A DNA stretch of 64,000 nt from an uncultured Alistipes sp. (GCA_948736885.1 CAPXWY010000004.1:24276-88275), one strand, 5' to 3'. Counted from the stretch's first letter, positions 1 to 8,940 are shown. Notes: generated by a model from the sequence alone, not told the origin. Translations and numbers: made by a program.

Positions 1-346
1 GGGCGAATGCTCCAAACGCGCCGTGCTCGAACCCCTCACCGTACTGCTCGCTCCTTTCGCACCGCACATCGCCGAGGAGCTGTGGGAGGTGCTCGGGCAC
101 AGCGGATCGGTCTGCGACGCCGCCTACCCCGAATTCGACGAAAAACACCTCGCGCTGAGCGCCTTCGAATACCCCGTCTCGATCAACGGCAAGCTCCGTT
201 TCAAGAAGGAGTATCCCGTCGCCGCGTCGCCCGCCGACATCCAGGCCGACGTCGTCGCACTGCCCGAGGCGCAGAAATGGCTCGACGGCAAGGCTCCCAA
301 GAAGGTCATCGTCGTACCCGGCAAAATCATTAATATCGTCATCTGA
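1..346 (+). CDS. leuS: Leucyl-tRNA synthetase, C-terminal end (5' part outside window)
   Basis: The reading frame is open from the first bases and ends with TGA at 344-346. It encodes about 114 residues of the C-terminal part of a class I aminoacyl-tRNA synthetase that charges tRNA-Leu in the cytoplasm. The segment LLAPFAPHIAEELWE is the helical anticodon-binding domain signature of LeuRS. It is followed by the SINGKLRFKKEYPVAAS strand and the small terminal domain ending KKVIVVPGKIINIVI, typical of bacterial LeuRS tails. No start codon is present in the window, so this is a partial gene rather than a short protein. The stop overlaps the next start by one base (TGATG), so the hydrolase downstream may be translationally coupled. 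Confidence 0.93.
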   Translation, partial: GECSKRAVLEPLTVLLAPFAPHIAEELWEVLGHSGSVCDAAYPEFDEKHLALSAFEYPVSINGKLRFKKEYPVAASPADIQADVVALPEAQKWLDGKAPKKVIVVPGKIINIVI

Positions 347-1233
347 TGAAACGACTGCTCCTTTCGGTGCTTCTTCTGACCGCCATGCACCCCGCCTCCC
401 GGGCCCAGGATTACGGCCAGGCCCTCACCGTGAAGCTGTGGGACAACGCCACGGCGCCCCACTCCAACGGCATCGACACGCCCGAAACGCACGCTGCTCC
501 CGGACGCGTCGGCAACGTCTCCACGGCCGAGCTCTACATCTTCCCGGCCGACACGGCCAGGCAGAGCGGCACGGCCGTCGTCATCTGCCCCGGCGGCGGA
601 TATGCCCGGCTGGCCATGGACCACGAGGGGTTCAACGTCGCCCGGTGGCTGGCCGCCAACGGCATCACGGCCGCCGTGCTCAAGTACCGCATGCCCAACG
701 GCCATCCCGAAGTGCCGCTGGAGGATGCCGAACAGGCGCTCCGCATCATGAAAGGAACCGAAGCGGGCGCCGGGCAGCATGCCGCCCCGAGGGTCGGCAT
801 CATCGGCTTCTCGGCAGGCGGACACCTCGCGGCCATGACCTCGACGATGGCGGAGACGAAACCCGATTTCGCCATCCTCTTCTACCCGGTCATCACGGCC
901 GTAAGGGCACCGGCGCACGGGGGAACCTTCAAAAACCTGCTGGGGGCCGGGCGCAACGCCGCCAGCGAGGCACGCTATTCGCTGGAGAACCGCGTGAACG
1001 ACGCCACGCCGCCCACGCTCCTGCTGCTCTCCGACGACGACCGCAGCGTCCCGCCCGTCAACTCCACGTGCTACTACGAGGCGCTGAAGCGGCACGGCAT
1101 CGAGGGTTCCATACACCTCTACCCCACCGGAGGCCACGGCTGGGGCTTCCGCGACAGTTTCAGTTACAAGCCCCAATGGCAGGCCGCGGTGCTCGACTGG
1201 CTGGAACGGCTGCAAGCGAAAAATGAAAAGTGA
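346..1233 (+). CDS. Secreted alpha/beta-hydrolase, esterase-like (acetylxylan-esterase/BD-FAE type)
   Basis: This is a 295-residue protein with a signal peptide (MKRLLLSVLLLTAMHPASRAQ) and an alpha/beta-hydrolase fold. An oxyanion-hole motif CPGGGYARLAMDHEG lies near residue 80, the nucleophile elbow GFSAGG near 155, an acid loop DDDRSVPP near 230, and the catalytic His in GGHGWGF near 265. Many Bacteroidetes proteins of this type are called endo-1,4-beta-xylanase B or acetyl esterase. The sequence supports a carbohydrate or short-chain ester hydrolase in the periplasm or outside, but not a particular substrate. The ATG overlaps the leuS stop by one base. It is far from the mannan locus, so a role there is not implied. 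Confidence 0.78.
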   Translation: MKRLLLSVLLLTAMHPASRAQDYGQALTVKLWDNATAPHSNGIDTPETHAAPGRVGNVSTAELYIFPADTARQSGTAVVICPGGGYARLAMDHEGFNVARWLAANGITAAVLKYRMPNGHPEVPLEDAEQALRIMKGTEAGAGQHAAPRVGIIGFSAGGHLAAMTSTMAETKPDFAILFYPVITAVRAPAHGGTFKNLLGAGRNAASEARYSLENRVNDATPPTLLLLSDDDRSVPPVNSTCYYEALKRHGIEGSIHLYPTGGHGWGFRDSFSYKPQWQAAVLDWLERLQAKNEK

Positions 1234-1246
1234 AAGGTGAAAAACC
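1222..1246 (+). repeat. Dispersed GTGAAAGGTGAAA-type repeat, copy 1
   Basis: A purine-rich, near-heptameric tract (core AAGTGAAAGGTGAAAA) begins in the last codons of the hydrolase and continues into the short gap before the peptidase. Related tracts lie at 3660-3690, 7075-7104 and 9641-9660, all written in the same direction on the plus strand whichever way the neighbouring genes run. Function unknown. Confidence 0.6.
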
Positions 1247-1274
1247 ATAGTCACCGCAACAAAAAACGACAACC

Positions 1275-2666
1275 ATGTTTTCCGCAAAAACCTACGCTTC
1301 GCGCCGCGAAGTCCTGCGCACGAAAATCGGCAGCGGAGTGATCCTGCTGCCGGGCAACATGCCGGCGCCCAACAACTACCCCAACAACACCTATTACTTC
1401 CGCCAGGACTCGTCGTTCCTCTACTACTTCGGGCTCAACATCCCGTCGCTGGTGGGCGTGATCGACGCCGACACGGGCGAAGAGATGCTGTTCGGCGACG
1501 ACTTCACCGTCGAGGACATCATCTGGACCGGTCCGCAGCCCACGCTCCGCGAGCTGGGGGCCCAGGTCGGCATCGCCGCCGCACACCCCATGGCCGAGCT
1601 GGAAAAACACCTCCGCAAGGCCATCGCGCAGGGCCGCCGCATCCACTACCTGCCGCCCTACCGCGGCGAAACGAAACTCCAGCTCTCCGAGCTGCTGGGC
1701 ATCGCTCCCGCACGGCTTCACGAACACAAATCGGTCGACCTGATGCTGGCCGTGGCCGAGATGCGCGAAGCGAAGAGCGCCGAGGAGATCGACGAACTCG
1801 AACGCGCCTTCCGCATCGGCTACGACATGCACACGCTGGCCATGAAGATGTGCCGTCCGGGCGTCATCGAGCGGGAGATCGCCGGCGCCATCGAGGGCGT
1901 CGCCAAATCGGCCGGAGCGGGTGTCTCGTTCCCGTCGATCGTCTCGCAGCACGGCGAAACGCTTCACAACCTCTGCGCCGACGGCGTGCTGGAGGAGGGG
2001 CGGCTGCTGCTGTGCGACGCAGGCGGCGAAACGGTCGGCAACTACTGCTCCGACCACACGCGCACCTACCCCGTGAGCGGCCGATTCACTCCGAAGCAGC
2101 GCGAAATCTACGAAATCGTCCTTGCGGCCCACGACCGTGTGGCCGCCATCGTCAAGCCCGGCATGATGTACACCGACATCCACAACGCCGCCTGCCTGAC
2201 GCTGGCCGAAGGCCTCGTCGGCGCCGGTCTGGTCAGGGGATCGGCCGAAGATGCCGTGGCGGCCGGCGCCATGACGCTCTTCATGCCCCACGGGCTGGGC
2301 CACGGCCTCGGCATGGACGTCCACGACTGCGAAGCGATGGGCGAACGGTCGTTCGACTTCACGTCGATCGCCGACCGGGCGGCCGAATCGGCCACCTGCA
2401 TCTACCGTGCGGCCTGGCGCGTGCGTCCCGGCACGGTGATGTCCGACGAACCGGGCATCTACTTCATCCCGGCGCTGATCGACAAGTGCCGCGCCGAAGG
2501 GCTCTACCGCGGCATCGTCGACTACGACCGGCTCGACTCCTACCGCGACTTCGGCGGCATCCGCATCGAAGACGACCTGCTTCTCACCGACACCGGCTGC
2601 CGCATCATCGGCGACAGAAAGATTCCGGTCACGGTCGACGAGCTGGAAGCCGTCGTAGGAAAATAA
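1275..2666 (+). CDS. pepP: Xaa-Pro aminopeptidase (aminopeptidase P, M24B)
   Basis: This 463-residue cytoplasmic metallopeptidase would release an N-terminal residue next to proline. Residues 1-170 form a creatinase-type N-terminal domain (includes YFRQDSSFLYYFGL). The rest is the pita-bread M24 domain. The five usual metal ligands are visible: Asp in LLLCDAGGE, Asp in YCSDHTRTY, His in PHGLGHGLGMDVHD, Glu in SDEPGIYF and Glu in GGIRIEDDLL. The length fits the PepP group. No close Shine-Dalgarno is visible, as is usual in Bacteroidetes. A strong hairpin terminator follows at 2746-2785. Confidence 0.93.
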   Translation: MFSAKTYASRREVLRTKIGSGVILLPGNMPAPNNYPNNTYYFRQDSSFLYYFGLNIPSLVGVIDADTGEEMLFGDDFTVEDIIWTGPQPTLRELGAQVGIAAAHPMAELEKHLRKAIAQGRRIHYLPPYRGETKLQLSELLGIAPARLHEHKSVDLMLAVAEMREAKSAEEIDELERAFRIGYDMHTLAMKMCRPGVIEREIAGAIEGVAKSAGAGVSFPSIVSQHGETLHNLCADGVLEEGRLLLCDAGGETVGNYCSDHTRTYPVSGRFTPKQREIYEIVLAAHDRVAAIVKPGMMYTDIHNAACLTLAEGLVGAGLVRGSAEDAVAAGAMTLFMPHGLGHGLGMDVHDCEAMGERSFDFTSIADRAAESATCIYRAAWRVRPGTVMSDEPGIYFIPALIDKCRAEGLYRGIVDYDRLDSYRDFGGIRIEDDLLLTDTGCRIIGDRKIPVTVDELEAVVGK

Positions 2667-2745
2667 ATCTTTTCTTAAGCCGGGGCAGAGCGCCGAACAT
2701 GTTCGAGCAATGCCGAGGCAAGAAAACCTGCAAGAATTCGATCGC

Positions 2746-2785
2746 GCCATGCCGGTACCAGCTTTCGGGCCGGCATGGCTTTTTT
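2746..2785 (+). terminator. Rho-independent terminator after pepP
   Basis: A perfect 10-bp stem (GCCATGCCGG at 2746-2755 with CCGGCATGGC at 2770-2779) is followed by a run of six T. It ends pepP transcription and argues against starting the next gene at the ATG at 2710, which lies upstream of the hairpin. Confidence 0.88.
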
Positions 2786-2805
2786 CATCCCTAATCTCTT
2801 CAGCC

Positions 2806-3000
2806 ATGACAAACAAAACCAAATGGATCATCGGCACGGCGGTCGTTCTCGTCGTCCTGCTGCTGCTCGTCATCTTCTCGAAGAACATCTGGAACTGGTT
2901 CAGCAACGTGCTGATCGACGTGGCGATCTATCTGATCGTCTTCGGCGCCGGATGGCTCTTGGGCCGCTTCGCGGGAAAAGGCTCCGGAAGCGGCAAATAG
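2806..3000 (+). CDS. Small two-helix membrane protein, hypothetical
   Basis: This is a 64-residue protein. It has a positively charged start (MTNKTK), a hydrophobic helix at about residues 7-23 (IIGTAVVLVVLLLLVIF), an aromatic linker, a second helix at about 32-52, and a glycine/lysine-rich tail. No family is recognised. The start at 2806 was chosen because an in-frame ATG at 2710 would place the pepP terminator inside the gene. It stands alone, with no obvious partner. Confidence 0.55.
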   Translation: MTNKTKWIIGTAVVLVVLLLLVIFSKNIWNWFSNVLIDVAIYLIVFGAGWLLGRFAGKGSGSGK

Positions 3001-3427
3001 CCCGCAGGCACCGATCCCGGGGCCCGGACACTCGTCCCCACCTTCCCAAAACAGCTCCGGCCCAGAATGGCGCGGGTCACGGCTCGCGCCAGCGCGGCCC
3101 AGGTAGATTCAGCAATCCACTGCTCTTCGTTCGCCGCTTTTGTTCCGTTCCGGTTCCGACATCGGGCCGGACTTCGGTCTGCAACTCCGAAAGGAGCGAC
3201 GGGCAGTTGTACATCCCAGTCTGCCGCAGAGCCGATCATCTGTGAGCATCAATAATGAATAGCCGATAATCCTTGCTTTCCGTGCATGCGGCTCTTTCGA
3301 GCCGTGCGGGCCGCAGCCACCCGGCGCGGAGGCCCGCAGGCGTGCCCCGCAGGCTGCGACCCGGCTTCGGACGGACGATCCGATTATTCTACGGTTCATT
3401 ATACATCCATAGACTCTCTGCGGCACC

Positions 3428-3650
3428 CATTCCAGCGATTGCGTTCCACGCCCTGCTACGGGCTTCCGCAACAATTCGTCGGGAGCCTTGGCGGAAGTCG
3501 GCACGCGCGGTCTCGTCTACGCTTCGTCGTCCTATGCTGCCGGCAATCACAACGCGGGCTTCCTGGACTTCAACGCCAGCAACGTGTACCCGCTGAACAA
3601 CGCCAATCGGGCAGCGGCTCTTTCCGTGCGCTGCGTCCAGCATCTGCAAG
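3428..3650 (+). pseudogene. Orphan C-type-lectin/FISUMP-like C-terminal cassette, copy A
   Basis: In one frame this intergenic stretch reads as the end of a lectin-fold adhesin: GFRNNSSGALAEVGTRG near the start, an asparagine-rich middle (NHN, NASN, NNAN) and the ending LSVRCVQ. No start codon or upstream domain is attached. The segment matches 15870-16095 closely at both ends (CATTCCAGCGATTGC at the left, GTGCGCTGCGTCCA at the right) and diverges inside. Similarity also exists further upstream (3064-3250 versus 15743-15850). Conserved edges with a variable, AAC/AAT-rich core resemble the variable regions of diversity-generating retroelement targets, but no reverse transcriptase is in the window. 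The rest of the gap 3001-4030 holds nothing else I recognise apart from the repeat at 3660 and the promoter at 3849. Confidence 0.6.
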
Positions 3651-3659
3651 GCTGTTTTT

Positions 3660-3690
3660 CAAGGTGAAAGGTGAAAAGTCAAATGTGAAA
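3660..3690 (+). repeat. Dispersed GTGAAAGGTGAAA-type repeat, copy 2
   Basis: The tract AAGGTGAAAGGTGAAAAG followed by a degenerate continuation lies directly after orphan cassette A. It has the same orientation as the other three copies. Confidence 0.6.
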
Positions 3691-3848
3691 GGCAGCGGAT
3701 ACGGCCAAAACTTCTGCCTATCTGCAAATATTCCCGGTCTATTCGCTTTGTCGGTTAACAGCGCATTTAAGACGGTTTCCGGAAGGCGGTCTGTTGCAGG
3801 CCGCCTTCCGGATCGACCGTCCGCATTTGAAACCGGGAGCGATTTTTC

Positions 3849-3877
3849 TTGTTTATGTCAAAAAATTTGTATATTTA
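3849..3877 (+). promoter_or_regulatory. Probable promoter of the EF-G2 gene
   Basis: TTG at 3849-3851, an 18-bp spacer and TATATTTA at 3870-3877 (7 of 8 to TAnnTTTG) lie in an AT-rich patch. Transcription would start near 3884, giving a leader of roughly 145 nt. The long leader may carry control elements, but no riboswitch is recognised. Confidence 0.55.
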
Positions 3878-4030
3878 TAGTCGGCAAATCGCTGCCGTCC
3901 GGCACCAGCTGCCGAACCGCATGCTGCCGTCCGCTTGCCGGAACCGGTATCCGCGGCCCGACAGGCCGGATGCGGAGCGGCCCCTGCCCTGCGAAAGCCA
4001 ACACCGACAACCTTAAAACCGAACCGCCAT

Positions 4031-6187
4031 ATGAAAAACTATGCAGCCAAAGAGATCAAGAACATCGTACTGATCGGCGCCCCCGGCACGGGCAAAACCA
4101 CCCTGGCCGAGGCGATGGCCTACGAAGGCAAGGTCATCGACCGCCGGGGCAGCATCGAGACCTGCAACACCCTTTCGGACAACACCGACATCGAACACGA
4201 ATACAAACGCTCGATCTACTCCACGATCCTCTTCACGGAGTTCATGGAGCGCAAGCTCAACATCATCGACTGCCCGGGTTCGGACGACTTCTGCGGCAAC
4301 CTCTTCTCGGCCTTCAAGGTCGGCGACGTGGGCGTGTTCCTCTACAGCGCCGTCAACGGCTGGGAGGTGGGCAGCGAGATCCAGGCCCGCTACGCCCGCA
4401 TCCTCAACAAGCCCGTCATCGGCGTCATCAACCAGCTCGACCACGACAAGGCCAACTTCGAGGCCGCCGTCGAGTCGGTCCGGGCCGCTTCGCGCGTGAA
4501 GCCCGTCATCGTGCAGTATCCCGTCAACCAGGGTGCGGGCTTCGATTCGTTCATCGACGTGCTGATGATGAAGATGTACCGCTTCAAGGACCACGACGGC
4601 CACCGCGAGGAGCTCGACATCCCCGCCGAGGAGATGGAGAAGGCCATGGCCCTCAACAAGGAGCTGGTAGAGATGGCCGCCGAGCACGACGAGGCCCTCA
4701 TGGAACTCTACTTCGACAAGGGCACCCTCACGCAGGACGACATCCGGCAGGGTCTCAAGATCGGCGTGTCGCGCCGCGAGGTGATGCCGATCTTCTGCAC
4801 CAGCGGCAAGCGCGACATCGGTACCAAGCGTCTGATGGAGTTCATCATCAACGTGGCGCCCGGACCGCTGAAGGCCCCCGCGTTCCTCTCGACCGAGGGC
4901 GGGCAGCTCGCGGCCGACGCCGACGCGCCGACCGTGGCGTTCGTCTTCAAGAGCCAGATCGAGCAGCACATAGGCGAAATCACCTACTTCCGTGTCATCC
5001 GCGGCAAGATCGCCGAGGGCACCGAGCTGGTCAACAGCCGCACGGGCAACAAGGAGAAGCTCTCTCAGCTTTTCGCCGTGGCTGGCAAGAACCGCATCAA
5101 GGTGACCGAGCTTTCGGCCGGCGACATCGGCTGCACGGTCAAGCTCAAGGGCACGCGCACCAACGACACCCTCGCCGCGCCGGGCACTCCGGTGGCGGTG
5201 GAACCCATCGTCTTCCCCGAACCGCGCTACCGCGCCGCGCTCAAATGCAAGGAGCAGGCCGACGAAGAGAAGCTGGGCAAGATTCTGAACGACGCCAAGT
5301 TCGAAGACCCGACCATCCTGATGGACTACAGCAAGGAGCTGAAACAAACCATCATCCAGGGGCAGGGCGAACACCACCTCAACATCCTGCGTTCGCGCAT
5401 CCTGGCCGAAAACAAGCTCGCCTACGACTACATCGCGCCGAAGATTCCCTACCGCGAGACCATCACCAAGGTGGCGCAGGCCGACTACCGCCACAAGAAG
5501 CAGTCGGGCGGCGCCGGTCAGTTCGGCGAGGTGCACATGATCGTCGAACCTTATTACGAAGGGATGCCCGAACCCAAGAACTACAAGGTGCCGGGCAAGG
5601 GCGACATGGTGGTCAACGTCAAGACCAAGGAGGAGTACGACCTGCCGTGGGGCGGCAAGCTGCAATTCTACTCGGCCATCGTGGGCGGCGCCATCGACGC
5701 GCGCTTCATGCCGGCGATTCTGAAAGGCATCATGGAGAAGATGGACGAAGGCCCGCTGACGGGCTCCTACGCCCGCGACATCCGCGTGGTGATCTACGAC
5801 GGCAAGATGCACCCGGTGGATTCGAATGAAATCTCGTTCAAGCTGGCGGCCCGCAACGCTTTCAAGGAGGCGTTCCGCAACGCCGGACCCAAGATCATGG
5901 AGCCGATCTACAACGTCGAGGTGCTGGTGCCGAGCGACTGCATGGGCGCCGTGATGAGCGACCTGCAGAACCGCCGCGCGATGATCATGGGCATGGAGTC
6001 GGACAAGGGTTTCGACCGGCTCAACGCCGCCGTGCCTCTGGCCGAGCTCTACCGCTATTCGACCACCCTGTCGTCGCTCACGTCGGGTTCGGCGACCTAC
6101 ACCATGAAGTTCGCCAGCTACGAGCAGGTGCCCGCCGACGTGCAGGACAAGCTGCTCAAAGCCTATACCGACACCGACGAGGAGTAG
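4031..6187 (+). CDS. fusA2: Elongation factor G paralogue, EF-G2 type (catalytic His replaced)
   Basis: This 718-residue translation factor has the full EF-G layout: a GTP-binding domain, domain II, and domains III-V with an EFG_C-like end. The P-loop is GAPGTGKTT (residues 16-24) rather than the canonical AHIDAGKTT. The switch II motif is DCPGSDDF, so the His of canonical DTPGHVDF is Ser84. Bacteroides has a known paralogue, EF-G2, which supports translation without GTP hydrolysis during carbon starvation and gut colonisation. The N-terminal features here match that paralogue as I recall it, so I infer the same role. The ATG at 4031 was chosen over an earlier in-frame codon at 3935 because EF-G2 proteins begin with this MKxYxxxEIKNI block. 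It is a single gene with its own promoter and terminator. Confidence 0.85.
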   Translation: MKNYAAKEIKNIVLIGAPGTGKTTLAEAMAYEGKVIDRRGSIETCNTLSDNTDIEHEYKRSIYSTILFTEFMERKLNIIDCPGSDDFCGNLFSAFKVGDVGVFLYSAVNGWEVGSEIQARYARILNKPVIGVINQLDHDKANFEAAVESVRAASRVKPVIVQYPVNQGAGFDSFIDVLMMKMYRFKDHDGHREELDIPAEEMEKAMALNKELVEMAAEHDEALMELYFDKGTLTQDDIRQGLKIGVSRREVMPIFCTSGKRDIGTKRLMEFIINVAPGPLKAPAFLSTEGGQLAADADAPTVAFVFKSQIEQHIGEITYFRVIRGKIAEGTELVNSRTGNKEKLSQLFAVAGKNRIKVTELSAGDIGCTVKLKGTRTNDTLAAPGTPVAVEPIVFPEPRYRAALKCKEQADEEKLGKILNDAKFEDPTILMDYSKELKQTIIQGQGEHHLNILRSRILAENKLAYDYIAPKIPYRETITKVAQADYRHKKQSGGAGQFGEVHMIVEPYYEGMPEPKNYKVPGKGDMVVNVKTKEEYDLPWGGKLQFYSAIVGGAIDARFMPAILKGIMEKMDEGPLTGSYARDIRVVIYDGKMHPVDSNEISFKLAARNAFKEAFRNAGPKIMEPIYNVEVLVPSDCMGAVMSDLQNRRAMIMGMESDKGFDRLNAAVPLAELYRYSTTLSSLTSGSATYTMKFASYEQVPADVQDKLLKAYTDTDEE

Positions 6188-6214
6188 GCCAGGCTGTCCG
6201 CTCCCGACACGAAG

Positions 6215-6247
6215 AATCCCGGAAGACCGACGGTCTTCCGGGATTTT
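6215..6247 (+). terminator. Terminator between fusA2 and tdk
   Basis: A perfect 14-bp stem (6215-6228 with 6232-6245, loop GAC) is followed by TTC. It lies between convergent genes and may serve both. The remaining stretch to 6491 is low-complexity GC-rich sequence in which I see no gene. Confidence 0.85.
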
Positions 6248-6491
6248 CATACCCTCCTGCCTGCACAATGCCTCCGGGCCGTCAAACAAGCTATCGCCCC
6301 CATAAGGCGAATATCGCGCCGGCGGCAGAATCCGGCGAAACGACCGGAACGCAGCGCCGAAAAAAGCGAAAGAGAGTTTCGCTCCCGATTGCCGGAAAAC
6401 CGGGCGGGAAAAATCGGAGCACCGGAGCATTAAGCCGACAAAAAATCGGATCGCCGGAACATCGCGCCGGCAAGAAATCCGGCAGACGCCC

Positions 6492-7067
6492 CTACTCCTT
6501 TTTCTCGCGCACGAGCTCCTTGAAGCAGTGACGGCAAATAGGCTCGTAAGTGTCCTGAGCACCGAGCATCACCTGTTTTTCGTCGCTCGTCAAGCGGTGG
6601 GAGTGGTGGGCCAGGTTGCCGCAGCGCACGCAGATGGCGTGCACCTTCGTGACGTATTCGGCCGTAGCCATCAACGCCGGCATCGGCCCGAAAGGCTTGC
6701 CCGTATAGTCCATGTCGAGCCCCGCCACGATGACCCGCACCCCGTTGTCGGCCAGCTGCCGGCAGACGTCGACGATGCTGCCGTCGAAAAACTGCGCCTC
6801 GTCGATGCCCACCACGTCGACCCCGGCCGACATGAGCAGGATGTTCTGCGGCGAATCGACCGGCGTGGACCGGATGGCGTTGGCGTCGTGCGAGACGACC
6901 TCCTCCTCCGAGTAGCGCACATCGATGCGCGGTTTGAATATCTCGACCCGCTGGTGGGCGAACTGGGCCCGTTTGAGACGGCGGATCAGCTCTTCGGTCT
7001 TGCCCGAGAACATCGAGCCGCAGACCACTTCGATCCAGCCCTTGCGGCTGGCATTTTCCAGAAACAT
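6492..7067 (-). CDS. tdk: Thymidine kinase (type II)
   Basis: This 191-residue enzyme phosphorylates thymidine for nucleotide salvage. It has the P-loop [10 protein letters not shown] near residue 17, the Walker B/lasso element DEAQFF near 93, the substrate-binding segment [14 protein letters not shown], and a zinc ribbon formed by CVRCGN and CRHCF near the C-terminus. The start [11 protein letters not shown] was chosen because the longer frame upstream only reads through the neighbouring region as noise. It lies 80 bp downstream of murA on the same strand, with repeat copy 3 in the gap, so the two may be co-transcribed. Confidence 0.94.
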   Translation of the reverse strand: MFLENASRKGWIEVVCGSMFSGKTEELIRRLKRAQFAHQRVEIFKPRIDVRYSEEEVVSHDANAIRSTPVDSPQNILLMSAGVDVVGIDEAQFFDGSIVDVCRQLADNGVRVIVAGLDMDYTGKPFGPMPALMATAEYVTKVHAICVRCGNLAHHSHRLTSDEKQVMLGAQDTYEPICRHCFKELVREKKE

Positions 7068-7074
7068 TCCGAGA

Positions 7075-7104
7075 AAGTGAAAATTGAAAGGTGAAAGGTT
7101 AAAG
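7075..7104 (+). repeat. Dispersed GTGAAAGGTGAAA-type repeat, copy 3
   Basis: The tract AAGTGAAAATTGAAAGGTGA and its continuation GGTTAAAG lie in the murA-tdk gap. The orientation is opposite to the flanking minus-strand genes but the same as the other copies. Confidence 0.6.
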
Positions 7105-7147
7105 ACGGCATTGCGCGAACCCTGCGGCCGCCGCTCCGAACCGTCCG

Positions 7148-8458
7148 CTACTCCTCCATGCGGGTGATGCGGGCGCCCAGCGCGTTGAGCCGGGTGTCGA
7201 TCTCCTTGTAGCCGCGGTCGATCTGGTCGATGTTCTGGATCGTCGAGACGCCCTCGGCCGACATGGCGGCGATGAGCAGCGCCACGCCCGCACGGATGTC
7301 GGGCGAGGTCATGCGCGTGGCCCGCAGCCGGATGTTGTGGTCGTGGCCGATGACCGTGGCCCGGTGGGGGTCGCAGAGAATGATCTGCGCACCCATGTCG
7401 ATCAGCTTGTCGACGAAGAACAGGCGGCTTTCGAACATCTTCTGGTGGATCAGCACCGAGCCCTTGGCCTGCGTGGCCACCACCAGGAAGATCGAGAGCA
7501 GGTCGGGCGTCAGTCCCGGCCACGGCGCATCGGCGATGGTCATGATCGACCCGTCCATGAAGGTATCGATGCTGTAGTGGTCCTGCTGGGGGATGTAGAT
7601 GTCGTCGCCCCGCTGTTCGAGCCGGATGCCCAGGCGCCGGAACTGCGCCGGAATGATGCCCAGGTTGTCGTAGGAAACATCCTTGATAGTCAGTTCCGAG
7701 CGCGTCATGGCGGCCATGCCGATGAAGCTGCCCACTTCGATCATGTCGGGAAGCAGCGTGTGCTTGGTGCCGCCCAGCAGGTCGACGCCCTCGATGGTCA
7801 GCAGGTTCGAGGCGATGCCCGAGATGCGGGCGCCCATGCGGTTGAGCATGCGGCAGAGCTGCTGGATGTAGGGTTCGCAGGCGGCATTGTAGATCGTCGT
7901 CGTGCCCCGCGCCATGACGGCGGCCATGATGATGTTGGCCGTACCGGTCACCGACGCCTCGTCGAGAAGCATGTAGGTGCCCTTCAGATTGCGGCCCTCG
8001 ACCATGAAGAACTCGTCGGCGATGTCGAAATCGAACTTCGCGCCCAGCTTCTGGAATCCCAGGAAGTGGGTGTCCAGCCTGCGGCGTCCGATTTTGTCGC
8101 CGCCGGGCTTGGGAACATAGCCCATGCCGAAGCGCGCCAGCAGGGGACCGATGAGCATCACCGAACCGCGCAGACGCATGCAGCGCTGACGATAGTCGTC
8201 GCTCTTGAGGTATTCGAAGTCGATGTCGCGGGCCTTGAAGGTGTAGGAACCTTCGGCGATGCGCTCGATCTCGACGCCCATGCGCCGCAGCAGCTCGATA
8301 AGCTGCATGACATCCAGAATCTGCGGCACGTTGTGCACCGTCACCCGCTCGGAGGTGAGCAGGGTGGCGCAGATGATCTGCAACGCTTCGTTCTTGGCGC
8401 CCTGGGGCGTGATGCTTCCGCTCAGGCGATGTCCGCCTTCGACCTTGAAAATAGCCAT
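7148..8458 (-). CDS. murA: UDP-N-acetylglucosamine 1-carboxyvinyltransferase, Asp in place of the fosfomycin-target Cys
   Basis: This 436-residue cytoplasmic enzyme catalyses the first committed step of peptidoglycan synthesis, transferring enolpyruvate from PEP to UDP-GlcNAc. The catalytic Lys-Asn pair is in PQGAKNEAL (Lys22), and the substrate segments [15 protein letters not shown] and the late [11 protein letters not shown] are present. The loop that in Escherichia coli holds Cys115 reads [11 protein letters not shown], placing Asp121 at the cysteine position. Asp at this site is known to keep activity and prevent covalent modification by fosfomycin. The start at 8458 begins MAIFKVEGG, the normal enolpyruvyl-transferase N-terminus. 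A divergent promoter region is shared with rpmH. Confidence 0.95.
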   Translation of the reverse strand: MAIFKVEGGHRLSGSITPQGAKNEALQIICATLLTSERVTVHNVPQILDVMQLIELLRRMGVEIERIAEGSYTFKARDIDFEYLKSDDYRQRCMRLRGSVMLIGPLLARFGMGYVPKPGGDKIGRRRLDTHFLGFQKLGAKFDFDIADEFFMVEGRNLKGTYMLLDEASVTGTANIIMAAVMARGTTTIYNAACEPYIQQLCRMLNRMGARISGIASNLLTIEGVDLLGGTKHTLLPDMIEVGSFIGMAAMTRSELTIKDVSYDNLGIIPAQFRRLGIRLEQRGDDIYIPQQDHYSIDTFMDGSIMTIADAPWPGLTPDLLSIFLVVATQAKGSVLIHQKMFESRLFFVDKLIDMGAQIILCDPHRATVIGHDHNIRLRATRMTSPDIRAGVALLIAAMSAEGVSTIQNIDQIDRGYKEIDTRLNALGARITRMEE

Positions 8459-8611
8459 ATCGTTCGTGGTTTGGGTGCTTCTTTTCCTTGCGGCCCCGCA
8501 CCGGAGCCGTCCGCACGGTCCGCAGCCGGCGCTCCGCACGGAAAAAGGCCCGCGCATCCCGCCTGCGGACGGATCCTTCACCCGCCTGCGGACGAAGCGC
8601 CGCCGGTTTTA

Positions 8612-8619
8612 CAAAGGTA
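8612..8619 (-). promoter_or_regulatory. -7 element upstream of murA
   Basis: On the minus strand this reads TACCTTTG, a perfect TAnnTTTG. No convincing -33 TTG is seen. Predicted leader about 145 nt. Confidence 0.5.
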
Positions 8620-8670
8620 AGAAGAATCGGGGTTTTTCCGGACCTTTCGAAATATTTTCTCGAAAAATTT

Positions 8671-8699
8671 TTGCGAATCGCATTTTTATTGTACTTTTG
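8671..8699 (+). promoter_or_regulatory. Promoter of rpmH
   Basis: TTG (8671-8673), an 18-bp spacer and TACTTTTG (8692-8699) form a textbook Bacteroidetes promoter. It is followed by about 45 nt of leader before the L34 start. Confidence 0.75.
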
Positions 8700-8751
8700 C
8701 AATCCGTAAAAGTGTCGGAACCGATTAAGAAACGATAAAAATCAGATAGCT

Positions 8752-8919
8752 ATGGCAATGAAGAGAACTTACCAGCCCTCGCGTCGGAAACGAATCAACA
8801 AGCACGGTTTCCGTGCTCGTATGGCTACGGCGAACGGTCGCAAGGTGTTGGCAGCACGTCGTGCTAAGGGTCGCAAGAAGCTGACCGTATCGGACGAGTC
8901 GACGTTCAAATACGCTTAG
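8752..8919 (+). CDS. rpmH: 50S ribosomal protein bL34
   Basis: This 55-residue, highly basic protein contains the diagnostic L34 core [12 protein letters not shown], then [18 protein letters not shown] and [14 protein letters not shown]. It is a structural protein of the large ribosomal subunit. The C-terminal tail ESTFKYA is a lineage-specific extension. The gene is short enough to be missed by length cut-offs. It has its own strong promoter (8671-8699) and a hairpin terminator (8941-8965). It is not accompanied here by rnpA or dnaA, its neighbours in many other phyla. Confidence 0.96.
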   Translation: MAMKRTYQPSRRKRINKHGFRARMATANGRKVLAARRAKGRKKLTVSDESTFKYA

Positions 8920-8940
8920 TCCCTCCCTGCACAAAGAGAC

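Noticed and set aside
2710..2805. Upstream ATG extending the small membrane protein by 32 codons
   Set aside because: The extension spans the pepP terminator hairpin at 2746-2785 and has no conserved look.
3286..5829. Long plus-strand frame covering the intergenic region and most of the EF-G gene
   Set aside because: It is Arg/Gln/His-rich shadow coding in the wrong frame; the EF-G frame is clear.
6248..6491. Possible small gene between fusA2 and tdk
   Set aside because: The only frames are Arg/Pro-rich with no hydrophobic core or start context; the stretch looks like non-coding spacer.
4013..6562. 849-codon minus-strand frame opposite the EF-G paralogue
   Set aside because: No motif or signal; the plus strand encodes a complete EF-G.
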